From Acidobacteriota bacterium (GTDB taxonomy: Bacteria > Acidobacteriota > Terriglobia > Terriglobales > SCQP01): a stretch of DNA of 9,996 nt. Under the pieces are notes generated by a model. The model saw only the letters and a list, made by a program, of their open reading frames with translations, was not told where the DNA came from and did no database searches. Below, piece after piece: positions 1-6,821 of this stretch. The first letter of the stretch is position 1, and every line of letters begins with the position of its first letter. The stretch is from positions 1 through 9,996 of the forward strand of contig JAKAOE010000035.1 of NCBI GenBank assembly GCA_021823305.1, in the 5' to 3' direction. Made by a program: the position numbers and the translations under genes.

Positions 1-405
1 TCCGGGTGCGGAGATTCCGCCCATCCCCTTTTGCGCCTGCTGGGGCGGCTGGCCGACGATCTCGGCGGTCACCGCCTGGCCGTAGTGAATGAACTGCCAG
101 GCGCCGTTCCCCTGCGGATTGAGCGGGTCCGGCCACTTCTCCCGCAGGTAGCGCAGCCCTGAACCGTCGTGCTGCACCAAGGCGTCGAGGTCGGGCGGGT
201 AGCGGCCGTTCTTGTGGAAGTACCGCTTGATCGCCATGCGGTACTGCTTCGCGCGGTCAATCATCAGCGCTTCGTGCTCGCGCTGGATCTCGGTACGCCA
301 GCTCGGCACAGCCTTGGCCAGCATCAGCACCAAAAAGCACAAGGCGAGCAACACCGCCATCAGGGCGTAGCCGTCGTCTCTCCGGGCCTGCCTGTGCCCC
401 CGCAT
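1..405 (-). CDS. Pilin-like / type II secretion pseudopilin-like protein, C-terminus cut by window edge
   Basis: The frame is open from the ATG at 405 to the window edge (135 codons, no stop), so the C-terminus is missing. Residues 1-11 are basic and charged (MRGHRQARRDD). Gly12 and a hydrophobic helix (about 13-34) follow, then a soluble stretch with EHEALMIDRAKQYRMAIKRY and NGRYPPDLDAL. This is the layout of acidobacterial GspG-like proteins annotated as type II secretion or prepilin-like. A short leader ending in Gly before YALMAV resembles a prepilin peptidase site, but the usual Glu at mature position 5 is Ala, as in some minor pseudopilins. The start is forced: it is the only in-frame ATG, GTG or TTG after the stop codon of the preceding gene, 39 nt upstream. 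No Shine-Dalgarno sequence is visible; a -10-like hexamer sits 6 nt before the ATG. A role in pilus or type II secretion assembly is inferred; a plain single-pass anchored protein is the alternative. Confidence 0.72.
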   Translation of the reverse strand, partial: MRGHRQARRDDGYALMAVLLALCFLVLMLAKAVPSWRTEIQREHEALMIDRAKQYRMAIKRYFHKNGRYPPDLDALVQHDGSGLRYLREKWPDPLNPQGNGAWQFIHYGQAVTAEIVGQPPQQAQKGMGGISAPG

Positions 406-411
406 GAGGCC

Positions 412-417
412 AGTGTA
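412..417 (-). promoter_or_regulatory. Candidate -10 element (TACACT) for a leaderless pilin-like transcript
   Basis: On the minus strand TACACT is followed by GGCCTC and then the ATG at 405. The last T is therefore at -7 if the A of the ATG is +1. No -35 box is recognisable at the usual spacing (GGCGGC at 435-440), and the gene has no Shine-Dalgarno sequence. The TAnnnT spacing matches known leaderless promoters. The hexamer matches TATAAT at only four of six positions, so this is tentative. Confidence 0.3.
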
Positions 418-444
418 GCAGAGGAGAACCGCCGGCCGCCGTCC

Positions 445-1278
445 CTAGTGCGACGTGACAACCGGGCTAGTCTGCTTGTTCGCCGCCGCCACCTGCGCCT
501 TGCGCACCGCCAAGCTGCGCGACACGAAGTCGTTGGCGATCTTCAGGTCGGCTTGGCGTTCCTGATCGTTGCCGCAGGTCAGGTCGGCCTTTTCGCGGTA
601 GAGCAGGTTGAGGTACGTCATCGCGTCGGCGTAATCGGAGCGCAGTTCCAGGGCCTTGTCGAGTTGCTGGATGCCGGAGTTGATCTTGTCCAGATCCTGG
701 TTGGCAAGGTCCTGGCACATCTTCCTGGCGGCCGGTTTGACCCGCTTGCCGATCAGCGGCGCATTGAGGTCGGTGATCCCGAGGCTCTGGCGCGCCAGCA
801 GGATGCCCTTGTTGGTTTCCTGGTAGTCAATCGCGCCGATGGTGTAATAGGCGGTCGGGTCACTGGGCTGGATTTCGATGGAACGCATGTAATAGCCGCG
901 CGCCGCTTCCAGGTTGCCCATGTCATAGTTCAGGCGGCCCAGTCCGGCAACGGCGTTGGCGTTCTTGGGATCCTGATCGAGCACCTTCTGGTATTCGTTC
1001 ATCGCGTTCTCGGCCATCTTCATGTTGTCCAAAGATGGCGCGCCGGGGATGAACTGCGACTGGTACGCCGTGGCCAGGTAGAGCTTGGCCGCCACCAGGG
1101 TCGGATCCAGGCGAATGGCGGTCTGGAAGTCCTCGATGGCGCGATTGAACTGCGCCGCCTTGAAGTTGGCGACGCCGCGATTGAGATGATCGCGCGCTTC
1201 GAGTTGGCTGCAGCCGACAGCCGCCAGCATCAGCCCGCCCAAGCAGGCCAGAACGAACACTTTTCCAAAGAATCTCAT
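445..1278 (-). CDS. TPR-repeat outer-membrane-type lipoprotein of the TonB/ExbBD cluster
   Basis: This is a 277-residue protein. Residues 1-22 form a lipoprotein signal (MRFFGK, hydrophobic core, then LMLAAVGC) with Cys23 as the likely lipidated residue. Ser24 at +2 suggests sorting to the outer membrane. The -3 position is Ala rather than the preferred Leu. Tetratricopeptide repeats are visible around residues 32-64 (FNRAIEDFQTAIRLDP), 88-107 (EYQKVLDQDPKNANAV), 108-140 (GNLEAARGYYMRSIEIQPSD) and 200-232 (GIQQLDKALELRSDYADAM). The family, remembered from Acidobacteriota, regularly follows tonB-exbB-exbD-exbD. Its function is unknown to me; a periplasmic scaffold for the Ton complex is an inference. 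The start at 1278 is chosen because the signal peptide begins there and an ACGGAG Shine-Dalgarno precedes it by about 7 nt; an upstream in-frame ATG at 1380 lies inside exbD and adds a non-signal, Arg/Ser-rich leader. Cys188 and Cys235 could form a periplasmic disulfide. Confidence 0.88.
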   Translation of the reverse strand: MRFFGKVFVLACLGGLMLAAVGCSQLEARDHLNRGVANFKAAQFNRAIEDFQTAIRLDPTLVAAKLYLATAYQSQFIPGAPSLDNMKMAENAMNEYQKVLDQDPKNANAVAGLGRLNYDMGNLEAARGYYMRSIEIQPSDPTAYYTIGAIDYQETNKGILLARQSLGITDLNAPLIGKRVKPAARKMCQDLANQDLDKINSGIQQLDKALELRSDYADAMTYLNLLYREKADLTCGNDQERQADLKIANDFVSRSLAVRKAQVAAANKQTSPVVTSH

Positions 1279-1306
1279 GCGCCCGTCTCCGTAAGTGGTT
1301 GAACGG

Positions 1307-1735
1307 CTACTTGCCTGCCTGCATCTTCGGGGTGAGGATGCCGACCATGATCGAGGGGTCCACGCCCTTGGCGACGTCAATGGCGTGGGCGATCAGGGCG
1401 AAGGGAATGTCGTCATCCCCCTTCACGAACAGGACCTTCTGCGCACGCGTCTTGTAAATGTTCGCCAGCTGCGGCCCAAGCGTATCCCAGGTCACTGGCG
1501 TCTGGTTGATCTTCAACACGCCATTGTCGAGGACCTGCACCACGATGGTCGGGTCGTTGTGCTGCGGCTGAGATTTCTGGTGATTGGGCTGGGGCACCAG
1601 CGCCTTCAGGCCGCTGGGGTGCAGCGGCTGGATCACCATGAAGATGATGATCAGCACCAGCAGAACGTCAATCAAGGGAGTGACGTTGATATCGTGGCTG
1701 GGGCCACCCTTGCTCCCGCCAACTGCCATCGCCAT
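1307..1735 (-). CDS. exbD: ExbD/TolR-type biopolymer transport protein (second copy)
   Basis: This is a 142-residue single-pass inner-membrane protein of the ExbD/TolR family, which with ExbB forms a proton-driven motor that energises TonB. A short glycine-rich cytoplasmic N-terminus is followed by the family signature DINVTPLIDVLLVLIIIFMV at residues 15-34, including the membrane Asp23 equivalent to the proton-carrying Asp25 of E. coli ExbD. A periplasmic domain of about 105 residues follows, with VLFVKGDDDIPFALIAHAID near its end. The length is normal for the family. The start at 1735 is backed by a strong AAGGAGA ribosome site at 1743-1749, 7 nt upstream; ATG at 1729 is also possible. It lies 33 nt downstream of the other exbD and 28 nt upstream of the TPR lipoprotein gene. 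It differs clearly from its neighbour in the periplasmic part, so the two are diverged paralogues rather than a recent duplication. Confidence 0.95.
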   Translation of the reverse strand: MAMAVGGSKGGPSHDINVTPLIDVLLVLIIIFMVIQPLHPSGLKALVPQPNHQKSQPQHNDPTIVVQVLDNGVLKINQTPVTWDTLGPQLANIYKTRAQKVLFVKGDDDIPFALIAHAIDVAKGVDPSIMVGILTPKMQAGK

Positions 1736-1768
1736 AGCGCTCTCTCCTTTATCCTCGTCCGCCCGCGC

Positions 1769-2218
<450 letters not shown>

Positions 2219-2267
2219 AGCGTTCCTCTCTGAAACCCCGGGCCCATCCGGCCCCGAGGCAAGCGGC

Positions 2268-2292
2268 GGCGGCGGGCGCGGAGCCCGCCGCC
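2268..2292 (-). other. Intercistronic GC hairpin between exbB and exbD
   Basis: GGCGGCGGGC at 2268-2277 is perfectly complementary to GCCCGCCGCC at 2283-2292, giving a 10-bp all-GC stem with a 5-nt loop. In the transcript it begins 10 nt after the exbB stop codon and ends 49 nt before the exbD ATG. No U-run follows, so it does not look like an intrinsic terminator. A 3'-end stabiliser for the exbB part of the message, or a partial block lowering exbD expression, would fit. GC-rich background lowers its significance. Confidence 0.55.
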
Positions 2293-2302
2293 ACGGCCCG
2301 AT

Positions 2303-3031
2303 TTACTTGCGCGCCGCCGAGCGGCCGGACTGCTTCAGGAAGTAATCCACCAGCTCGCTGCCGGAGTTGTCCATCTCGATGTCGAAGGCCTCGATCTTGC
2401 CGCTGAAGTAGTTGTAGGCCCACACCGCCGGGATGGCCACGAACAGTCCGAACGCGGTGGTCACCAGCGCTTCCGAAATGCCGCCCGCGACCGCGGTCAG
2501 ACCGGTGGTCTTCTCCGCGCTCATGCTGGCGAACGCGTGGATGATGCCCAGCACGGTGCCGAACAGACCCACGAACGGCGCCGTGGCGCCGATGGTGGCC
2601 AGCGTACCCAAGCCGCGCTTCAGTTCGGCGTGCTCGATCGCCTGGGCGCGCGACAGGGCGCGCTGGCTGGCTTCGATCTCATCGCCGGAGACTTCGCTCG
2701 AACCCTGGTGCGCCTGGAACTCGCCCAGCCCGGCGCTCACCACCTTGGCCAAGTGGCTCTTCTTGTTGACCTCGGCGACCTTGATCGCCTCATCCAGTCG
2801 GCCCTGCTTCAGCGCCCCCGCCACCTTGGGGGCGAAGATGCGCGACTGCTTCTTGGCGGCGGAATAGACCATGTAGCGCTCCACCATCACGGCGATGGAG
2901 AGGATGGACATGATCAGCAGCACGACGACCACGCCCTTGGCCTCCCAGCCCATCTGGCGCCACATGGCAATCACATTGATAGCCACCGCGCCGGTGGTGT
3001 CCTGGAACAAAAGAAACATTGCAGCAAGCAT
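2303..3031 (-). CDS. exbB: MotA/TolQ/ExbB proton channel family protein
   Basis: This is a 242-residue inner-membrane protein that forms the pentameric proton channel of the Ton system and works with ExbD and TonB. Three membrane helices are visible: about 33-52 (VVVVLLIMSILSIAVMVERY), 142-168 (containing TIGATAPFVGLFGTVLGI) and 183-207 (GGISEALVTTAFGLFVAIPA). The last two carry the TolQ/ExbB signatures; Glu187 corresponds to the conserved glutamate of the third helix. A cytoplasmic loop of about 90 residues lies between helices 1 and 2, as expected. The start at 3031 has AAAGGAA about 10 nt upstream, a slightly long spacing; ATG at 3019 would lose four residues. The gene is 79 nt after tonB and 84 nt before exbD. 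It could be tolQ by sequence alone; the adjacent tonB-like gene favours exbB. Confidence 0.95.
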   Translation of the reverse strand: MLAAMFLLFQDTTGAVAINVIAMWRQMGWEAKGVVVVLLIMSILSIAVMVERYMVYSAAKKQSRIFAPKVAGALKQGRLDEAIKVAEVNKKSHLAKVVSAGLGEFQAHQGSSEVSGDEIEASQRALSRAQAIEHAELKRGLGTLATIGATAPFVGLFGTVLGIIHAFASMSAEKTTGLTAVAGGISEALVTTAFGLFVAIPAVWAYNYFSGKIEAFDIEMDNSGSELVDYFLKQSGRSAARK

Positions 3032-3056
3032 GGAGATCAGTTCCTTTCGGGATTGG

Positions 3057-3069
3057 TTGATTTCATCAA
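3057..3069. promoter_or_regulatory. AT-rich inverted repeat upstream of exbB
   Basis: TTGAT-TTC-ATCAA is a perfect 5-bp dyad in the 79-nt tonB-exbB gap, in a conspicuously AT-rich patch of an otherwise GC-rich window. It could be a small operator or part of a weak internal promoter, but no clear -35/-10 pair is seen. Chance is a realistic explanation. Confidence 0.2.
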
Positions 3070-3110
3070 ACGCAAAGACAAGCGTGCATTACCTGCGGCC
3101 CCAGCCGGCA

Positions 3111-3824
3111 TTAGCCGCCAAGGGTAAAGTTGACGGTGATTTCGGTGTCCACTTCCTGCGCCTGGCCATCCAGGATGAGCGGGTGATAGCGCCACTGGCT
3201 GACGGCGCGCACCGCCTCCCCGGTCAGCATCGCGTTCCCGCTGACGATTTGCAGGCTCTTGATGGTGCCCTCCTTGGAGATGATCGCGTGCAGCACCACC
3301 GTCCCCTGGATGTGCGCCTGGCGCGCGATCGGCGGGTAGGACGGCGGCGGGCAACTGATGCACATGGCCGCCTGCACGGCGCCGCCCACCGCGATGGGCT
3401 TGGGCGGCGGCGGCGGCGGCGGCGCGGCCACCGGCGCGCTGCTGATGATGTTGCTCAGCACGTTGCTCGGCCCGACGTTGCTGCCCACCGGCACCGGGGG
3501 CGGCGGCGCGGCCTCGACGATGTGCGCGATCTGGTTCGGAATCAGGCGCGGCGCGATGATCTGGTTATTCGTGTTCACCTGGCTCACCAGATGATGCACC
3601 ACGAACTTGGGCATCGGCGGCGGCGGGGGGGGCGGCGGCGGGGGGGGCGGCGGCGCGCTCAGGAACGCGGTCATGGACGACGCCGGCAGCACGTTGTAAT
3701 AGATCAGCGGAATGATCGCGACGAGGGCGATCAGCAGCAACTGCGCCAACATCGAGACGAGGATCGTCGCCGGCTTGCGCGTCCCTACCCGGTGCGATGT
3801 CTCTACCAGACTCTGTTCAAACAT
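3111..3824 (-). CDS. tonB: TonB family energy transducer with 13-proline tract
   Basis: This is a 237-residue protein that transmits the motion of ExbBD to outer-membrane TonB-dependent transporters. Residues 1-18 are cytoplasmic. A signal anchor runs from about 19 to 43 (ILVSMLAQLLLIALVAIIPL). A proline-rich periplasmic linker follows, with 13 consecutive prolines at 58-70, PPPP at 107-110 and seven prolines at 135-141. The C-terminal TonB domain spans about 160-237, with YPPIARQAHIQGTVVLHAII, SGNAMLTGEAVRAVSQWRY and a final EITVNFTL strand. The YPP...A...QG and WRY(H)P pattern is the family hallmark. The start at 3824 has GGGGGAG just upstream and is 21 nt after the secF stop. A CxxC motif (Cys155-Ile-Ser-Cys158) just before the C-terminal domain is unusual. 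The polyproline run should stall ribosomes without EF-P. The transport substrate cannot be deduced. Confidence 0.93.
   Translation of the reverse strand: MFEQSLVETSHRVGTRKPATILVSMLAQLLLIALVAIIPLIYYNVLPASSMTAFLSAPPPPPPPPPPPPPMPKFVVHHLVSQVNTNNQIIAPRLIPNQIAHIVEAAPPPPVPVGSNVGPSNVLSNIISSAPVAAPPPPPPPKPIAVGGAVQAAMCISCPPPSYPPIARQAHIQGTVVLHAIISKEGTIKSLQIVSGNAMLTGEAVRAVSQWRYHPLILDGQAQEVDTEITVNFTLGG
3618..3647. repeat. 15-bp tandem duplication with two 8-G runs inside tonB
   Basis: The unit CGGCGGCGGGGGGGG occurs exactly twice in a row (3618-3632 and 3633-3647), with a partial third copy starting at 3648. Each unit adds five prolines to TonB, and the unit length keeps the frame. The two G8 runs lie on the plus strand, so they are C8 in the coding strand. 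Confidence 0.9.
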
Positions 3825-3845
3825 GCTCTCCCCCGTTTGATCCGC

Positions 3846-5093
3846 TTAGCTGCGCACCAGCTTGTCCTTCTCCCTCGCCTCGGCTTTGCCCGCTCCCGCC
3901 CGCCCCGCGGTTGCCCGCAGCGGCCGCTGGCGCCGGTTACGCCACTCGATGTAGGCCACCATCATGGGCGCCGCCACCGCGATGGAAGAATACGTCCCCA
4001 CCAGAATTCCGAACGTCATGGCGAAGCTGAATCCCCGCAGCGCCTCCCCGCCCAGCACCAGCAGCGAGAGCACCGAGAGGAACGTCAACCCGGAGGTCAG
4101 CACCGTCCGGCTCAGCGTCTGATTAATGCTCTTGTTCACCACCACGGCGAGCTTGTCCCGCCGCATGATCGGCAGGTTCTCGCGCACACGGTCGAAGACC
4201 ACGATGGTGTCGTTCATCGAATACCCAACCAGCGTCAGGAACGCCGCCACCACCGTCAGGTCAATCGGCAGCCGCGCAACCGAAAACATCCCCAGCGTGA
4301 TGAGCACGTCATGGAAGACGGCCACCACTGCCGCCACACCATAAATCAACTCGAAGCGCAACGCAATATAAATCAGCATCGCCGCCAGCGAATACAGCAC
4401 CGCGCGCAACGCCTGGTCGCGCAACTGCGAGCCGACCTCGGGTCCGATGATGCTGGTCGAGCGCACCGAGAACGGCCCCAGAAAGAAGGCCGTCTTCGCC
4501 ATCTGCGCCAACTTCGGGTTGCCGGGCGCCTGCGCCAGGGCGCTGAAGCCTGGCAAGATGCCGTCGAACTGCGTGTCACGGCGCACGGTAAGCAGTTGCT
4601 CGGCCAGGGCGGCGTAGCGCTGCTGCGCCTCCTGCTGCCCCAGCCCGACATAGCCCAGCGGATCGCTCTGCATCAGCCAATCGGTAAACGTCGCCGTGCC
4701 GACGTTATTCAAATCCTGGCGCCCCGTGGTGTCAATGCCCAGCACGTGGTACAAGACCGCCACAATCTGATTCTTGCTTTTGACCAAATCCGACTGGCTC
4801 AGCGCCGACAACGGCGACGAGATCAGCACCTCGTGCGCGCTGGCGCCGTTCACCGGCTGGATCGCGACGTCGCCCAGCTTGGCGGCGACCAGAGCGGCGC
4901 GGATTTGCCCGGTCGGCACAGGCCGGCTGAACTTCACGTCCAACTGCGTCCCGCCGGTAAAATCAATCCCCATGTATGGTCCGTGGTGAATCGCCAGCGA
5001 AACCATGCCCACCACAAACAGGACCATGGTCACGGTGAGGAAGTACCACTTCTTCCCCAGAAAATCGATTTCAGTATCGCGAAATAATTCCAT
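3846..5093 (-). CDS. secF: Protein translocase subunit SecF
   Basis: This is a 415-residue SecF, which with SecD pulls preproteins out of the SecYEG channel on the periplasmic side using the proton gradient. Helix 1 is at about 16-37, followed by the family motif GIDFTGGTQ (42-50). The SecF block resumes with IIGPEVGSQLRDQALRAV (215-232), five C-terminal helices, DVLITLGMF (262-270) and VGYSMNDTIVVFDRVREN (289-306). It is about 90 residues longer than E. coli SecF. The extra length is mainly in the periplasmic part (about 98-212), plus a basic cytoplasmic tail (384-415) rich in Arg, Lys and Ala. Similar inserts occur, as I recall, in other acidobacterial SecF proteins. The start at 5093 has AAGGG upstream and is supported by the typical N-terminus FRDTEIDFLGKKW. 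It lies 78 nt after secD. Confidence 0.97.
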   Translation of the reverse strand: MELFRDTEIDFLGKKWYFLTVTMVLFVVGMVSLAIHHGPYMGIDFTGGTQLDVKFSRPVPTGQIRAALVAAKLGDVAIQPVNGASAHEVLISSPLSALSQSDLVKSKNQIVAVLYHVLGIDTTGRQDLNNVGTATFTDWLMQSDPLGYVGLGQQEAQQRYAALAEQLLTVRRDTQFDGILPGFSALAQAPGNPKLAQMAKTAFFLGPFSVRSTSIIGPEVGSQLRDQALRAVLYSLAAMLIYIALRFELIYGVAAVVAVFHDVLITLGMFSVARLPIDLTVVAAFLTLVGYSMNDTIVVFDRVRENLPIMRRDKLAVVVNKSINQTLSRTVLTSGLTFLSVLSLLVLGGEALRGFSFAMTFGILVGTYSSIAVAAPMMVAYIEWRNRRQRPLRATAGRAGAGKAEAREKDKLVRS

Positions 5094-5171
5094 TCCCAGC
5101 CCTTCCCCACCGGAGCTGGCCGGGTTCCACCGACCGCATAGACTCCGGAACCCCCAAAAAAGTTCCCGCCG

Positions 5172-6800
5172 TCACCCGATGCTCAGCTTCGCACCCCGAA
5201 TGCCCTGCTGGCGCAACAGCACATAGTCGAAGATCGCGCGGGAAATGTACACTGCAGTAAACAGATTGGCGACCAAGCCCGCAGTCAGCGTCACAGCGAA
5301 CCCCTTGATCGGGCCGGTGCCGAACAAAAACAGGAAGATCGCGCTCACCACCGTAGTGACGTGCGTGTCCAGGATGGTGATGAACGCCTGCCGGAACCCG
5401 ATGTCCACCGCCGCCGGCACGCTCTTGCCGTGCCGGATCTCCTCGCGTATGCGCTCGAAAATCAGGACGTTGGAGTCAACCGCCATGCCTATGGTCAAAA
5501 TAATTCCGGCAATGCCCGGCAGCGTCAACGTCGCCTGCACCAGCGACATATAGGCCATCAGGATGACCAGGTTGAGCACCAGTGCCAGCACCGCGTTGAT
5601 GCCTGCCCCGTGGTAGTAGAACAACATGAAGCCGGCCACCAGCAGGAAGCCGACGATGGCCGCCATGATGCCCTCGTGGATCGAATCGGCGCCCAGCGAA
5701 GGGCCCACCTCCTCATCCTGGAGGTAGGTGATCGTCGCCGGCAGCGCGCCGGAACGCAGCATCAGCGCCAAATCGGAGGCTTCCTGGCGTGAAAACGTGC
5801 CGGTGATCTCCCCCTGATCGTCGATCCGGCTCTGAATCACCGCCGCTTCCTGCACCCGGTTGTCGAGCACCACGGCCAGCGAGCGCCCGATATTGGCTTG
5901 CGTGAACGCGCCAAAACGCTGGCCGGCATCGCGCGTCAGCGTGAAGGTAACGTCCGTCTGCCCGTTGGCGTCGGTGGACGGCTCGGCGTCGCGCAAGTCC
6001 TGGCCACTGACCACCGCCGAACGCGACAGTACGTACCAGCCGGCGCCGTTGGAGCCGGCGCTTCCGCCGATACTGTTGCCGGGGAGAATCTCGCTGTCCT
6101 CCGGCAGGATGCCGCCGTACTGCGCCCGTGCAGCCGCTTCGCTGGAATAGGGCCCACCCTTCACCAGCCGGATCTGCAACTGCGCCGTCTCTTGCATGAC
6201 CTGCTTGACGCGCGCCTCGTCCGTGATGCCGGGCAACTGCACCAGAATCTGGTAGGCGCCCAAGCCGTTGCTCTGAACCGTAGGCTCGGTAACGCCCAGC
6301 TTGTTGATGCGATTGCTGATGGTTTCTATGGATTGGGTGAGAGCTTGCTGCTTGATGCTGGCCACCGCGCTCGGGTTCAAATCCATATAAAAACTACCCG
6401 GGCCGGTTTGCGTGATGTCGTAGTTCGGACCCAGATCGTTCTGCACCGCGGTTTGAAAATCGGCCGCGCGCGCCTGTGGAATTCCGGTGGCCGCGATGCG
6501 CTGCGGCATGCCCTTGGGATCGGGCAGGGTGATCGCCCCGTAGCTGATCCCTTTGCTGGTCAGGTCCGCAATCAGGTGCTGGATCGCCTGCGAGTTTTGC
6601 GTCCGCACGGCATCGTTGACGTGCACCTGGAGGATGAGGTGCGTGCCTCCCTCCAGATCGAGGCCGAGGTGGATATTGCCCACGATGGACTGCTTCCACG
6701 CCTTCCAGCTCAAGCCCTTGGGAATCCCGGTGATGGCCACCAGGCAGGCCAGGATCACCGTCACGATAAAGACCGACTTCCAGAGTAATGTACGCTTCAT
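5172..6800 (-). CDS. secD: Protein translocase subunit SecD
   Basis: This is a 542-residue SecD, a partner of SecF and YajC in the accessory Sec complex. Helix 1 is at about 8-27. GLDLEGGTHLILQV (46-59) opens the periplasmic P1 domain, which includes SIETISNRINKLGVTEPTVQ (157-176) and VQLPGITDEARVKQVM (187-202). Helices 2-6 follow from about residue 373. TIGMAVDSNVLIFERIREE (436-454) contains the membrane Asp442 that matches the functionally important Asp519 of E. coli SecD. The length is between the short Gram-positive type and the 615-residue E. coli protein. A Gly/Ser-rich segment at 241-254 (GNSIGGSAGSNGAG) looks like a flexible insertion. The start at 6800 encodes the expected MKRTLLWKSV; its GGAG ribosome motif abuts the ATG, which is closer than ideal. 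The yajC-secD gap is 21 nt. Confidence 0.98.
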   Translation of the reverse strand: MKRTLLWKSVFIVTVILACLVAITGIPKGLSWKAWKQSIVGNIHLGLDLEGGTHLILQVHVNDAVRTQNSQAIQHLIADLTSKGISYGAITLPDPKGMPQRIAATGIPQARAADFQTAVQNDLGPNYDITQTGPGSFYMDLNPSAVASIKQQALTQSIETISNRINKLGVTEPTVQSNGLGAYQILVQLPGITDEARVKQVMQETAQLQIRLVKGGPYSSEAAARAQYGGILPEDSEILPGNSIGGSAGSNGAGWYVLSRSAVVSGQDLRDAEPSTDANGQTDVTFTLTRDAGQRFGAFTQANIGRSLAVVLDNRVQEAAVIQSRIDDQGEITGTFSRQEASDLALMLRSGALPATITYLQDEEVGPSLGADSIHEGIMAAIVGFLLVAGFMLFYYHGAGINAVLALVLNLVILMAYMSLVQATLTLPGIAGIILTIGMAVDSNVLIFERIREEIRHGKSVPAAVDIGFRQAFITILDTHVTTVVSAIFLFLFGTGPIKGFAVTLTAGLVANLFTAVYISRAIFDYVLLRQQGIRGAKLSIG

Positions 6801-6821
6801 CTCCGTCCGCCCGAACCCACT

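Noticed and set aside
169..1302. Plus-strand open frame opposite the TPR lipoprotein gene
   Set aside because: It is antisense to a protein with a lipoprotein signal and TPR repeats; its own translation shows no recognisable family.
1279..1380. Longer start (ATG at 1380) for the TPR lipoprotein
   Set aside because: It would overlap exbD by 74 nt and put an Arg/Ser-rich leader before a textbook lipoprotein signal that has its own ribosome site.
3069..3092. Seven-codon reading frame (MHACLCV) before exbB as a leader peptide
   Set aside because: It has only a weak ribosome site, no attenuator structure and no repeated regulatory codons; such mini-frames arise by chance.
3391..3426. GGC-rich tract at 3405-3426 as a separate microsatellite or mobile element
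   Set aside because: It simply encodes the seven-proline run of the TonB linker, without an exact longer repeat unit like the one at 3618-3647.
2895..5087. A 730-codon open frame on the plus strand opposite exbB, tonB and secF
   Set aside because: It encodes Arg/His/Gln-rich sequence with no domain pattern and lies antisense to clear SecF and TonB genes. Long stop-free antisense frames are expected in GC-rich DNA.
5150..5171. Possible terminator after secD (GGAAC, T6, G5, GTTCC on the minus strand)
   Set aside because: The T-run is inside the loop rather than after the stem, and the stem is only about 5 bp, so it is not an intrinsic terminator.
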